Source: Symploca sp. SIO1C2 (GTDB lineage Bacteria > Cyanobacteriota > Cyanobacteriia > Cyanobacteriales > Coleofasciculaceae). Taken from it: a DNA stretch of 64,000 nucleotides. The stretch is from assembly GCA_010672925.1 (NCBI GenBank), contig JAAHFP010000009.1:76242-140241 (forward strand), read 5' to 3'. The notes under the pieces are model-generated. The model was not told where the DNA came from and made no database searches. It worked only from the letters and a program-made list of their open reading frames with translations. Of the stretch, positions 55,528 to 63,892 are shown piece after piece. A program made the position numbers and the translations under genes. Position 1 is the stretch's first letter. Each line of letters begins with the position of its first letter.

Positions 55528-56181
55528 ATGATCATTGCCGCACCGGAACCAAAAGCTGAGTTGTACTCGATTGGAGAACAGCGAGTTGTGATTCGAGGTT
55601 TATCCTGGCAAGGGTATCTGCAAATCCTGGATGCACTCCCACAATCTCGTGGATCTAAACTGATTTATGATGATGGAATATTAGAAATTACTGTGCCTTT
55701 AGAAGATCATGAGTTTTCGGGTCGTTTAATCGAACGCTTTATTGCAACGCTCGTTGAATTGATGGGGATGAGAATGAAAACGATGGGTTCAACCACCATG
55801 AACTATCCTCAGCTCAAAAAAGGTGCAGAACCCGACAATGCCTATTACATCCAAAATCAACCCCTAGTAAAAGGTCGGAATGTGGATTTTAGCCAAGATC
55901 CGCCTCCTGATTTGGTAGTGGAGGTAGACATTACCCATACTGATATTGCCAAAAATCAGTTCTACGCTAGCCTCGGAGTACCAGAGTTTTGGCGGTTTAA
56001 TGGCAAAGTGTGGCGGATTTACCAACTTCGGGAAGGGGTTTATGTAGAAGTTGAGGTGAGTCCCACATTTCCCCAAGTGTCGAAGGAGCAGTTATATGGG
56101 TTTCTCAAGCAAGCGAAAGAAGACGAAATTGAGGCAGTACAATCGTTACGGACTTGGTGGGGTGGAGATTTTTTTAAGTAA
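55528..56181 (+). CDS. Uma2 family (DUF820) PD-(D/E)XK nuclease-like protein
   Basis: A 217-residue protein. The active-site pattern is seen as GAEPDNAYYI (about 107-116) and PPDLVVEVDIT (about 130-140), with Glu-x-Asp near the Lys/His segment. The length and the opening YEDGRLE-like motif (IYDDGILEITVPLEDHE) fit Uma2. The family is amplified in cyanobacteria and its biological role is unclear. No partner gene. Confidence 0.9.
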   Translation: MIIAAPEPKAELYSIGEQRVVIRGLSWQGYLQILDALPQSRGSKLIYDDGILEITVPLEDHEFSGRLIERFIATLVELMGMRMKTMGSTTMNYPQLKKGAEPDNAYYIQNQPLVKGRNVDFSQDPPPDLVVEVDITHTDIAKNQFYASLGVPEFWRFNGKVWRIYQLREGVYVEVEVSPTFPQVSKEQLYGFLKQAKEDEIEAVQSLRTWWGGDFFK

Positions 56182-56202
56182 TAAGGGTTAGAAGGCTCCG
56201 AG

Positions 56203-56223
56203 GCAGGAGGCAGGAGGCAGGAG
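56203..56223. repeat. GGCAGGA tandem repeat
   Basis: Three 7-bp units of AGGCAGG. The same motif is coded in frame within the synthase adenylation domain. Confidence 0.8.
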
Positions 56224-56271
56224 GAACAAGAGTTTTCCCTACCTAATACGTTCAACTATCGCTGTTCGACT

Positions 56272-56312
56272 GGTAGGAATCCCCGTGCATGCAAGGCCGG
56301 GAAGGATGTCAA
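56272..56312. mobile_element. Solo IS200/IS605-type right end
   Basis: GGTAGGAATCCCCGTGCATG, then a CCGGG arm and AGGATGTCAA. This matches the layout of the hairpin that ends many cyanobacterial tnpB elements (GAATCCCCG, loop, CGGGGAGGATGTCAA), which I recall from family knowledge. No tnpB is adjacent, so this is a relic. Confidence 0.55.
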
Positions 56313-57004
56313 AAACGACCATATCTAGCCTTCTGTTTTGGAGTTGAATTTTCTTGGTTGTATAACCATACCCACATTTGATCTCCTAAGGAAAAATGCC
56401 ACCACTCTTCTCGATGACGAAGAAAACCAGCTGAGTACATGACATCCCGTAACAATTGTCGATGAGCATGATAGGGTTTGTTTGTTTCAGAGGCGTAGTA
56501 ATCAGGATAGGAACGGGGTGAGATTTCGTCAATAGGAGAACCCATATCTACAGGAGTACCTGTGGCATCTACTAGAGTCACATCTACTGCGGCACCGGTA
56601 CTATGGGGTGGTGGTGTCATTGGATTGTGGTTAGGCTGTGCCCAAAATTGATATACTTGCTGCCAAATTTCCTGCTGTTGCTCCTCCGAAAGAGTTTCTG
56701 GTTCAAGGTTTTGTTCCTGAACTACTTCCCCAAAGGTATAGTCAACCATAAACTGTTGCACAGATATTGGTCGATAGGCATCAAAAATCTGGAGACGCCA
56801 ATTAGGATGTTGCAGTTGCAGTTGTTTTTGAGCCTTAATCAGGGCAGTCACTACTGTTTGGCGCAGAAAGTAGGGGGAAGCCTCTCCATAAGGTGCTCCC
56901 AATTTTTGGTAGGGGTGAGGTGACTCTACAGCAAACTGTTCTACAGGAATGGGAACTAGAGGTTCTCCACATTCTTGGATAGGAATTTGGTGATAAGGTT
57001 TCAT
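56309..57004 (-). CDS. D-alanyl-D-alanine dipeptidase (VanX/M15D family)
   Basis: A 231-residue zinc peptidase that cleaves D-Ala-D-Ala. Zinc and catalytic motifs: HSTGAAVDVTLVD (His, Asp) and EEWWHFSLGD (Glu, His), with RLQIFDAYRP near residue 75. ATG 57004 is preferred; a longer frame to 57073 would encode a stretch (LFVVGCLLLV) derived from an A-rich repeat. Housekeeping members recycle peptidoglycan; no resistance genes lie near. The stop TGA is formed at the edge of the solo IS605 end, so the C-terminus may be altered. Confidence 0.9.
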   Translation of the reverse strand: MKPYHQIPIQECGEPLVPIPVEQFAVESPHPYQKLGAPYGEASPYFLRQTVVTALIKAQKQLQLQHPNWRLQIFDAYRPISVQQFMVDYTFGEVVQEQNLEPETLSEEQQQEIWQQVYQFWAQPNHNPMTPPPHSTGAAVDVTLVDATGTPVDMGSPIDEISPRSYPDYYASETNKPYHAHRQLLRDVMYSAGFLRHREEWWHFSLGDQMWVWLYNQENSTPKQKARYGRF

Positions 57005-57076
57005 TTCAAATCTGGTTAAACAAATATATTGTGGACAAGTAACCAATAACAAACAACCAACAACAAACAACAAATA

Positions 57077-58189
57077 TTAACATCGCCGATAACGCATTCC
57101 TGGTAACTGAGATACTAATCCTTGAACTTCCAACTGTAACAAAGCACTTAGAAGCAAACTAGTTGACATCTCTGTTTCTTGTACAATGAGATCAAAGTGA
57201 ATCGGTTCGGATGGGACAATTTGCAACACCTGTAACAATTCTGGTTCTAACTCCAGTGGCTCTTGAGCTAACGGTGAAAACTCTGCACTTGCATCAATAT
57301 CCGGCATTTCTCCTAGCATTTCTAGCAAATGCCTTTCATTTAAAATTACCTGAGCTCCCCAATTCAAAAGTCCTAAACAACCCACAGACTTGGGATTATC
57401 CAGAGAACCCGGTAAAGCATAAACATCTCTACCAAACTCATTAGCTTGATGAGCAGTAATTAGGGCTCCAGACTTTTTAGGAGCCTCCATCACTAGCAGT
57501 GCACGGCTCAAGCCAGCAACTATACGATTGCGCTGGGGAAAATGGGCACGATGGGGCTGAGTACCAGCTGGATACTCACTTAGTATTAACCCTTGTTCCT
57601 GAATTTGTTCGTACAAAGACTGATTGTGCCAGGGATAGACGACATCAACCCCAGTACCGAAAACTGCTATGGTGCGTTCACCGGCTTCTAAACAGCCGCG
57701 ATGGGCTTGGGTATCAATTCCTGCTGCCATACCAGAAACTATAGTAAAGCCCTTCTTCGCTAAAGTAGTACTGATTCTACGAGTCCACCGACATCCATAT
57801 TCTGTTGGGTTACGAGTACCCACGATACCCACCATCGGCTTAATGCCTTGATTTTCTTGGGGGTTAATCTGCCCTTGATAGTACAACACCGGTGGTGGAT
57901 TAGGAATCTCTAGTAACAAACGGGGATAGTCTGTATCTGCTGGGGTCCAAAAGTTAGGATTTTTGAGAGAATGTTGCTCTAAAAATTGCTCCGGATGCAG
58001 TTGCGATCGCTTTTGCTCTACTGCTGCTACTAGTTGCACTCCGAATCCTGTCACTTCTGTTAAAGCCCTGCTTGGTGCAGCCCAAGCTGCTGCCAGTGTA
58101 CCGAAATGCTGCTGTAGTCGCCGCATTAACACCGGCCCAATACCGTTAATTTGTGACCAGGCCAGCCAATAGGTACGCTCTTCTAGCAA
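57077..58189 (-). CDS. dprA: DNA processing protein DprA
   Basis: DprA loads RecA on single-stranded DNA during natural transformation. The 370-residue product has a SAM-like helical N-terminus (INGIGPVLMRRLQQHFG), the Rossmann-like core (GIVGTRNPTEYG, GMAAGIDTQAHRGCLEAG, FPQRNRIVAGLS) and a C-terminal winged helix (PIHFDLIVQETEMSTSLLLS). I propose TTG 58189 as start: AAGGAG lies 6 nt upstream. The in-frame ATG at 58222 lies before this ribosome-binding site. Confidence 0.93.
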   Translation of the reverse strand: MLEERTYWLAWSQINGIGPVLMRRLQQHFGTLAAAWAAPSRALTEVTGFGVQLVAAVEQKRSQLHPEQFLEQHSLKNPNFWTPADTDYPRLLLEIPNPPPVLYYQGQINPQENQGIKPMVGIVGTRNPTEYGCRWTRRISTTLAKKGFTIVSGMAAGIDTQAHRGCLEAGERTIAVFGTGVDVVYPWHNQSLYEQIQEQGLILSEYPAGTQPHRAHFPQRNRIVAGLSRALLVMEAPKKSGALITAHQANEFGRDVYALPGSLDNPKSVGCLGLLNWGAQVILNERHLLEMLGEMPDIDASAEFSPLAQEPLELEPELLQVLQIVPSEPIHFDLIVQETEMSTSLLLSALLQLEVQGLVSQLPGMRYRRC

Positions 58190-58314
58190 CTGTTTCTCCT
58201 TATACTTGAAAATACATAGCAAAAATTTCGATAAATAATTGAGAAGCTATCGCATTAGGTTTACAATATTTTAGATTTTAGATTTTAGATTTTAGATTTA
58301 ACTTATCTGAACCA

Positions 58315-59406
58315 ATGACTAATGACCTTTTGACTAAACATAGTGTAATCAGTATTTTCGCAGGACTAGCGCTTCTAGTTACAGTGGGATGTAATCAGCA
58401 AACTTCTTCAGAAAATGCTGGTGAAGACCAAGGTACTGATAGCCCAGCTGAAGTAGGAGAAGTAAACCTCTACTCATCCCGTCACTATGACACCGATGAT
58501 GAATTGTACGACAAGTTTACTCAAAAGACTGGTATCAAGGTCAATGTTATTGAAGGTTCAGCAGATGAATTGATCGAAAGGATTAAGACAGAAGGGGAAA
58601 ATAGTCCAGCAGATGTATTTATTACTGTAGATGCAGGTCGTCTTTGGCGAGCAGATGAGGCGGATATCCTACAACCGATTGCTTCTTCAGAGTTAGAGTC
58701 AGCGATTCCAGAAAACCTGCGCAGCCCTGACGGTAAATGGTTTAGTTTGTCCAAGCGGACAAGGATTATAGTTTATAACAAGGAAAAAGTTAAGCCAGAG
58801 GAATTATCTACCTACGAAGCTTTAGCTGAGCCTGAGTGGAAGGGAAGGGTTTGTGTACGCAGTTCAGGAAATATTTACAATCAGTCCCTGGTTGCCGCAA
58901 TGATTGAACAAGATGGCATAGAGGAGACGGAAAAGTGGGCAAAGGGTTTCGTCAGTAACTTTGCCCGCCCACCAGAGGGCAATGATGTGGGACAAATTAA
59001 AGCAGTGGCAGCGGGTATTTGTGAAATAGCATTAGTTAATCATTACTATGTGGCTCGACTCCAGCAGTCAGATAAACCGGAGACTCAGGAAATGATCGCC
59101 AAAGTTGGGGTTTTCTTTCCCAATCAGGAGGAAGATGGCACTCATGTCAATATTAGTGGAGGTGGTGTAGTCGCAACTTCTCCTAATCAAGAAAGCGCGA
59201 TTAAATTCCTAGAGTACCTTGCGACTCCGGAGGCACAGGAAATTTATGCCAATGCTAACAATGAAATTGCTGCGGTTACCGGTGTCGAGCCTAATGCTAC
59301 TGTTGCTGAATTTGGGGAGTTCCAAGAATCGGAAATTAATGTTGCAGCTCTTGGAAAGAATAACCCAGAGGCAGTTAAATTGATGGATCGGGTTGGTTGG
59401 AAATAG
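58315..59406 (+). CDS. futA: Ferric iron ABC transporter substrate-binding lipoprotein (FutA/IdiA type)
   Basis: A 363-residue periplasmic ferric-iron-binding protein. It has a lipobox (LLVTVGC, Cys26), VNLYSSRHYDTDDELYDKF at the start of the mature fold, and iron-ligand tyrosines in NHYYVARL. It belongs to the FutA/FbpA family. The permease and ATPase genes are absent from this window. Close to nblA, but convergent with it across a hairpin. Confidence 0.92.
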   Translation: MTNDLLTKHSVISIFAGLALLVTVGCNQQTSSENAGEDQGTDSPAEVGEVNLYSSRHYDTDDELYDKFTQKTGIKVNVIEGSADELIERIKTEGENSPADVFITVDAGRLWRADEADILQPIASSELESAIPENLRSPDGKWFSLSKRTRIIVYNKEKVKPEELSTYEALAEPEWKGRVCVRSSGNIYNQSLVAAMIEQDGIEETEKWAKGFVSNFARPPEGNDVGQIKAVAAGICEIALVNHYYVARLQQSDKPETQEMIAKVGVFFPNQEEDGTHVNISGGGVVATSPNQESAIKFLEYLATPEAQEIYANANNEIAAVTGVEPNATVAEFGEFQESEINVAALGKNNPEAVKLMDRVGWK

Positions 59407-59428
59407 TCGGGATGCTTCAATCAAAAGG

Positions 59429-59460
59429 GCTTGGGTAAAAGTTTAAGCTCTTACCCAAGC
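59429..59460. terminator. Hairpin between convergent futA and nblA
   Basis: GCTTGGGTAA and TTACCCAAGC form a perfect 10-bp stem with a 12-nt loop, 22 bp after the futA stop. No good T-run follows on the plus strand; on the minus strand CCCTTTTG follows. It could act in both directions, but this is uncertain. Confidence 0.5.
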
Positions 59461-59538
59461 ACCTACCACCTATTCAAACTGGAAATTTATACCAAATCTG
59501 GTTTGGATACCCCCATTTTGAGTAAACCGCTTTCATCC

Positions 59539-59568
59539 TGTAGAGACGTTGCATGCAACGTCTCTACA
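59539..59568. repeat. 30-bp perfect palindrome, TGTAGAGACGTTGC arm
   Basis: Perfect palindrome with arms TGTAGAGACGTTGCA and TGCAACGTCTCTACA, differing from the 50155 copy by a paired change on both arms. It lies 8 bp beyond the nblA stop and could terminate nblA. Confidence 0.9.
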
Positions 59569-59576
59569 ATATAGCC

Positions 59577-59762
59577 CTAACTAATAAAGCATTGTTGAAT
59601 CATGCCTTTAGTTAGATTTTCCTGAGCCATTTTGAGACGGATCGCATCAATTAATAACTGTTCCAATTCTTGACGCGGGATATTCTTGGCTAGTTCTTGA
59701 TACTTGCGTAAATCGAACTCTTGTTCAATGCTTAAAGAGAAATCGGGAAGATTTGGTAACAT
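59577..59762 (-). CDS. nblA: Phycobilisome degradation protein NblA
   Basis: A 61-residue adaptor that directs phycobilisomes to Clp proteolysis under nutrient stress. The family pattern is clear: FSLSIEQEFDLRKYQELAK (residues 8-26), then SREQ-like PRQELEQLLIDAIRLKMAQE. Length and helical build match NblA. GAGGAGG lies upstream of the ATG. The gene has a long upstream region (59763 onwards) with several small hairpins. It is the clearest single marker of a phycobilisome-bearing cyanobacterium here. Confidence 0.92.
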   Translation of the reverse strand: MLPNLPDFSLSIEQEFDLRKYQELAKNIPRQELEQLLIDAIRLKMAQENLTKGMIQQCFIS

Positions 59763-60209
59763 GGCTGTACCTCCTCATAAAAATCAACCAGTACTTGGTT
59801 AGTGTCCTGAGGTTTTTGTCTCCACTAAGACTAGACTCTTCTTTTACTCAGAGTTGAGAACGAGAATAGAGAGTCTCCACTCTCCCTTGATTGGCAGGAA
59901 GGAGGGCTAGAGTTGAGGTATTGAGAGGGGCAAAAATTTCTTGACACTAACTTGCCTTAAAAGCTGCCGAAGTGAAACTCTTGAGGCAGAGTGTCTCAAC
60001 CAGTGTCATTGCAAGGAAAACAACCACAAAGACGAGTTGAGTTTTGCTAAGAGTTACTTGCAGCGGTGAGTTGGGGATTCACATTTCATGGATCTGCTAA
60101 CTAAATCGTTTATCAAGAGGTCTAGATTTTTGAATGAACAGTTAGTTGCCTCTTATATAATTATGTTAACACATGATTGACAATAACGACAAATTCTGTA
60201 GTTGATTTA
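59763..60209. promoter_or_regulatory. Long nblA upstream region
   Basis: About 450 bp without a gene. It must hold the nblA promoter and 5' leader. Seen: a GAGAGT/ACTCTC hairpin (59869-59884), a TTGAGG/CTCAA repeat near 59980, and GACACT/AGTGTC far apart. I found no perfect GTA-N8-TAC NtcA box by eye. Confidence 0.5.
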
Positions 60210-60433
60210 ATATCATGTCCGCCTAAACAGTTATAGCAAAAGGCAGAAGGCAGAGGGCAGAAGGCAGAAGGCAGAAGGGAAGAGGTTGACAGGTAAAGGT
60301 TTCAGCATTTGGTATTGTCCTAACCGCCTTGGCGATTGCTATATCAGCTCCTTCTACCTTGCAACCTTCTTCCTTCCCTTGGAGCCTTCTGCCTTATTTT
60401 CACTAAAGTGTAAGTAATTAACCGGACATAATA
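60210..60433. mobile_element. Family B inverted-repeat element, diverged copy 3 (224 bp)
   Basis: Left ATATCATGTCCG, right CCGGACATAATAT; near the right end TAAAGTGTAAGTAATTAA matches the inner left end of copies 1 and 2, so this copy is in the opposite orientation. The interior holds GGCAGAA repeats and a TTGGCGATTGCTATA segment. Confidence 0.65.
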
Positions 60434-60489
60434 TAACTTATTCTCCCAAGCCCTAGCTAGGGTAGCCTTAAGCTGGAGGAAATTAGCAA

Positions 60490-60573
60490 TACCTACCACC
60501 TAACACCTGCCACCTACCACCTACCACCTACCACCTACCACCTGCCACCTGCTACCTGCCACCTACCACCTAA
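60490..60573. repeat. CCACCTA tandem repeat
   Basis: About twelve 7-bp units (CCACCTA, with CACCTGC variants), ending at the start codon of the UPF0182 gene, which therefore has no normal ribosome-binding site. Confidence 0.93.
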
Positions 60574-60575
60574 CT

Positions 60576-63500
60576 ATGTCTAAACGTTTCTGGAACCAAT
60601 TTTTTCGCTTTGTCGCCCTGATACTAGGAATTTGGCTTGCTTGGGATTTGCTGGCTAACCTGGTGGCAGAAATTTTATGGTTTCAGGAAGTTGATTATCT
60701 AGACTCCTTCTTTCTACGCTTGTACATTCAATTGGGTTTGTGGTTCGGTGTATGCTTCATCTCAGTTGGATTTCTACTGGGGAACCTGCTCTTGGCAAAT
60801 CGACTCAAGCATAAAAACCAGAGTTCCTTGGCAACGGATTCAGCGGTTAATCAACCAGGCAGAAATCTTTGGGATTATCAAACTAGCAACCAAGTTCAAC
60901 CAGTAGGGCAGACAAGGTTAAATTTGTCTTCTGTGGCAGTATCCCAGCCACCTTTATACCGGCGCAGCCAAGACGTTGGCATCCCATCAGCAAGGTATAA
61001 AGATTATCAACAAGCCCAAATTCAGCAAAAATTTTCTACCTTAGCTTTGGATTTGCGATCGCTACTTTTGGTAATGTTACTGCTGTGCACTATTGTTGGG
61101 TTGATGTTGCTGCACTACGGTAGCATCACTCTCTCCCTGTGGCATCCAGATTTAAGTGTTCCTCATGTGACCCCACCACTTCCTGATGTCTTGGATTGGA
61201 TATCTCTCAAACAGCTGTTGTTACCAGAAGCTTTTGGGAGGGAACAAATTTGGCAGCTAGGTTTTGTTGGTGTGGTGGTGGTGGCTTTAATAATCCAGCC
61301 TCAGTTTTGGTTAAGAGCGATCGCAGTCGTACTTTCCTTGTTCTGGTCTCTGATCATGTCTTACCAGTGGAGCAGAATTGTGCAGTATTTCTATCCTACT
61401 GCCTTTCAACTGGAAGAACCTCAATTTGGACACAATATCAGCTTCTATGTATTTAACTTACCTGTCTGGCAGTTATTGGATTTTTGGCTAGGGGGACTAT
61501 GTCTCTTTGGTTTGGTAGCAGTAGTAATTATTTATCTCGCTTCAGGTAATAGCCTCTCTCAGGGCAAGTTTCAGGGATTTTCTAAAAATCAGCTACGCCA
61601 TTTATTTGGACTAAGCAGTGCCTTGGCAGTGACAGTTGCTTTCCGTGAATGGCTCTCTCGCTACAAATTGCTCTACTCCCCTCGTGGAGTTACTTACGGT
61701 GCTAGTTACACCGACGTCAATATTCAGTTGAGCGTGAATACCGGTTTAACGATTCTGGCATTAGCGATCGCTATTTTGTTTCTTTCTAGAACTATTTTCT
61801 GGTTCCGCAGCCTGAAGAAAACTGGTTGGGTAATGATTGGGCTGTGGGGAGTTTTCCTAGTCGTGGAGTTAGTCGCCGGTGCAGCTTTACCCAACTTTGT
61901 GCAACGCTTTATCGTTCAACCTAACGAACTAGCAAGAGAAAGACCTTATATCGAGCGTAGCATTGCTTTGACCAGAGCAGCCTTCGACTTGAATAGTATT
62001 GAAGTTAAAGCTTTTAATCCAGATGGTAAACTTACCAGGAATGACTTAGCACAAAATGACCTAACAATTCGCAATATCCGCCTTTGGGATACCCGCCCTA
62101 TTCTACAAACTAATCGTCAGCTGCAACAAATCCGACTCTACTACCAATTTCCTGATGCCGATATTGACCGCTATACTCTGAGAGTAGATCAGGAGAGACG
62201 CGGGTTTGCGGTAGCTGGGGGAGTTGAGGGAGACAAGGAGACAAGGGAGACAAGGGAGACAAGGAGACAAGGAGATAATCCCAAACAACAAACAACAAAC
62301 AACCAACAACAAACAACCAATAACAAACAACCAATAACAAACAACAAACAACCAACAACAGAAAAACAACAAGTGATTATGGCGGCAAGGGAGCTAGATT
62401 ATAATGCTGTTCCTGAAGAAGCCAAAACCTGGGTTAACCAACACTTAGTCTATACTCATGGTTATGGTTTTACCCTCTCTCCAGTCAATACAGTGGCGAA
62501 AGGGGGATTGCCAGACTACTTTGTTAAGGATATCGGTACGGTCGGAGATGTTGGTCAAGCGGGGACTTTATGGACATCCAGTGATGAAATTCGGGACAGT
62601 ATTCCTACTAGTACACCCCGAATTTACTTTGGAGAGTTAACCGATAACTATGTTATGACTTCAACGAAAACTAGGGAATTGGATTATCCCAGTGGTGAGG
62701 ATAATGCCTATAATACCTACGATGGTAGGGGAGGTATTGCCCTAGGCTCCTTTTGGCGTCGGTTATTATTTGCCCAGTATCTGAGAGACTGGCAGATGCC
62801 ACTAACTCGTAACTTTACCCCTCAGACACAGCTGCTATTCCGCCGTAATATTAACCAGAGGATTCGGGAAATCGCTCCTTTCTTACGCTACGATAACGAT
62901 CCTTATATAGTGACTGCCGATATTAGTAATGATGACAAATCTGCTACTCAGAACTATCTTTACTGGATAGTTGATGCCTATACTACTAGCGATCGCTATC
63001 CTTATTCTGACCCTGGCAAACATGAATTCAACTATATCCGCAATTCGGTCAAAGTGGTGATTGATGCCTATCATGGTGATATCAAATTTTATGTCTCCGA
63101 TCCTGAAGATCCAATTATTCAAACCTGGATCAAGATTTTCCCCAGCTTCTTCCAACCCTTAGAAGCTATGCCAGAGGCTCTTCGCAGTCATATTCGCTAC
63201 CCAGTAGACATCTTCAACGTACAATCGGAGCGATTGTTAACCTATCATATGACGGATCCTCAGGTCTTTTATAATCGGGAAGATTTGTGGCAGAGTCCCC
63301 AAGAAATTTACGGTGCCGAAGCACAACCCCTAGCACCTTACTACCTGATTATGAAATTGCCGACGGAGAAATCCGAAGAGTTTATTTTGCTTCACCCCTA
63401 TACTCCAGTTAGCCGCAACAATTTGATTGCTTGGTTAGCGGGACGCTCTGATGGTGCTCAGTATGGCAAGCTGTTATTGTATCAGTTCCCCAAACAAGAA

Positions 63501-63857
63501 TTGATTTATGGACCAGAACAGATTGAAGCACTGATTAATCAAGACCCAACGATTTCTGGGCAAATATCTCTGTGGAATCGCCAAGGTTCCCGGGTAACTC
63601 AAGGTAATCTTTTAGTAATCCCGATTGAGCAATCTTTACTATATGTTGAGCCCTTGTATCTGGAAGCTGAACGCAACAGTCTACCAACTTTAGTTAAGGT
63701 TATTGTCGTCTATAACAACCGAATTGTGATGGCAGATAATCTTGAACAAGGGCTTAGTGCGATTTTTGAGCCAGAGGAACAGTCAGCACCGACAATTATT
63801 CGTCAGTTAGGGGAAGAAGTCTTACCTTTAGAAGTGGAGCCAACAAGTAATGAGTAA
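60576..63857 (+). CDS. UPF0182 family large membrane protein
   Basis: A 1,093-residue protein. The N-terminal half has about seven membrane helices (for example FVALILGIWLAWDLLANLVA at 12-31 and ALDLRSLLLVMLLLCTIVGL). The large soluble part (about 440-1085) has RERPYIERSIALTRAAFDL, the DYPSGEDNAYNTYDGRGGI block and KFYVSDPEDPIIQTWIKIFP, which mark UPF0182. Function unknown. Near residues 549-598 an in-frame low-complexity insertion (THR/GLN/ASN-rich) interrupts an otherwise conserved region. The start lies directly after a CCACCTA repeat. Confidence 0.92.
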   Translation: MSKRFWNQFFRFVALILGIWLAWDLLANLVAEILWFQEVDYLDSFFLRLYIQLGLWFGVCFISVGFLLGNLLLANRLKHKNQSSLATDSAVNQPGRNLWDYQTSNQVQPVGQTRLNLSSVAVSQPPLYRRSQDVGIPSARYKDYQQAQIQQKFSTLALDLRSLLLVMLLLCTIVGLMLLHYGSITLSLWHPDLSVPHVTPPLPDVLDWISLKQLLLPEAFGREQIWQLGFVGVVVVALIIQPQFWLRAIAVVLSLFWSLIMSYQWSRIVQYFYPTAFQLEEPQFGHNISFYVFNLPVWQLLDFWLGGLCLFGLVAVVIIYLASGNSLSQGKFQGFSKNQLRHLFGLSSALAVTVAFREWLSRYKLLYSPRGVTYGASYTDVNIQLSVNTGLTILALAIAILFLSRTIFWFRSLKKTGWVMIGLWGVFLVVELVAGAALPNFVQRFIVQPNELARERPYIERSIALTRAAFDLNSIEVKAFNPDGKLTRNDLAQNDLTIRNIRLWDTRPILQTNRQLQQIRLYYQFPDADIDRYTLRVDQERRGFAVAGGVEGDKETRETRETRRQGDNPKQQTTNNQQQTTNNKQPITNNKQPTTEKQQVIMAARELDYNAVPEEAKTWVNQHLVYTHGYGFTLSPVNTVAKGGLPDYFVKDIGTVGDVGQAGTLWTSSDEIRDSIPTSTPRIYFGELTDNYVMTSTKTRELDYPSGEDNAYNTYDGRGGIALGSFWRRLLFAQYLRDWQMPLTRNFTPQTQLLFRRNINQRIREIAPFLRYDNDPYIVTADISNDDKSATQNYLYWIVDAYTTSDRYPYSDPGKHEFNYIRNSVKVVIDAYHGDIKFYVSDPEDPIIQTWIKIFPSFFQPLEAMPEALRSHIRYPVDIFNVQSERLLTYHMTDPQVFYNREDLWQSPQEIYGAEAQPLAPYYLIMKLPTEKSEEFILLHPYTPVSRNNLIAWLAGRSDGAQYGKLLLYQFPKQELIYGPEQIEALINQDPTISGQISLWNRQGSRVTQGNLLVIPIEQSLLYVEPLYLEAERNSLPTLVKVIVVYNNRIVMADNLEQGLSAIFEPEEQSAPTIIRQLGEEVLPLEVEPTSNE
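62219..62372 (+). repeat. In-frame repeats inside the UPF0182 gene
   Basis: GGAGACAAGGGAGACAAGG units, then CAACAAACAACC units, coding for DKETRETRETRRQGD and a QQTTNNQQ-type stretch. Both repeats are intergenic types elsewhere in the window (2379-2429; 16299-16364). Confidence 0.9.
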
Positions 63858-63873
63858 TAAGTAATAAGTAATA

Positions 63874-63892
63874 ACTCACGGTTCGCCCATTT
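63874..63892. mobile_element. Family D element end (truncated by window)
   Basis: ACTCACGGTTCGCCCATTT resembles the 38342 end (ACTCACCGTTCGCTTATTT) and is likewise preceded by TAATAAG units. The other end must lie beyond the window, or it is a solo end. No gene in 63858-64000. Confidence 0.5.

Noticed and set aside
57004..57073. N-terminal hydrophobic extension of the VanX-like protein as signal peptide
   Set aside because: The stretch is encoded by a CAAACAA repeat and the family start is the internal ATG at 57004.
59763..60209. NtcA box upstream of nblA
   Set aside because: No GTA-N8-TAC was found by eye; weak matches are not reported.
62103..62372. Cys/Leu/Val-rich minus-strand frames
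   Set aside because: They are the antisense of the in-frame CAACAAAC repeat inside the UPF0182 gene.
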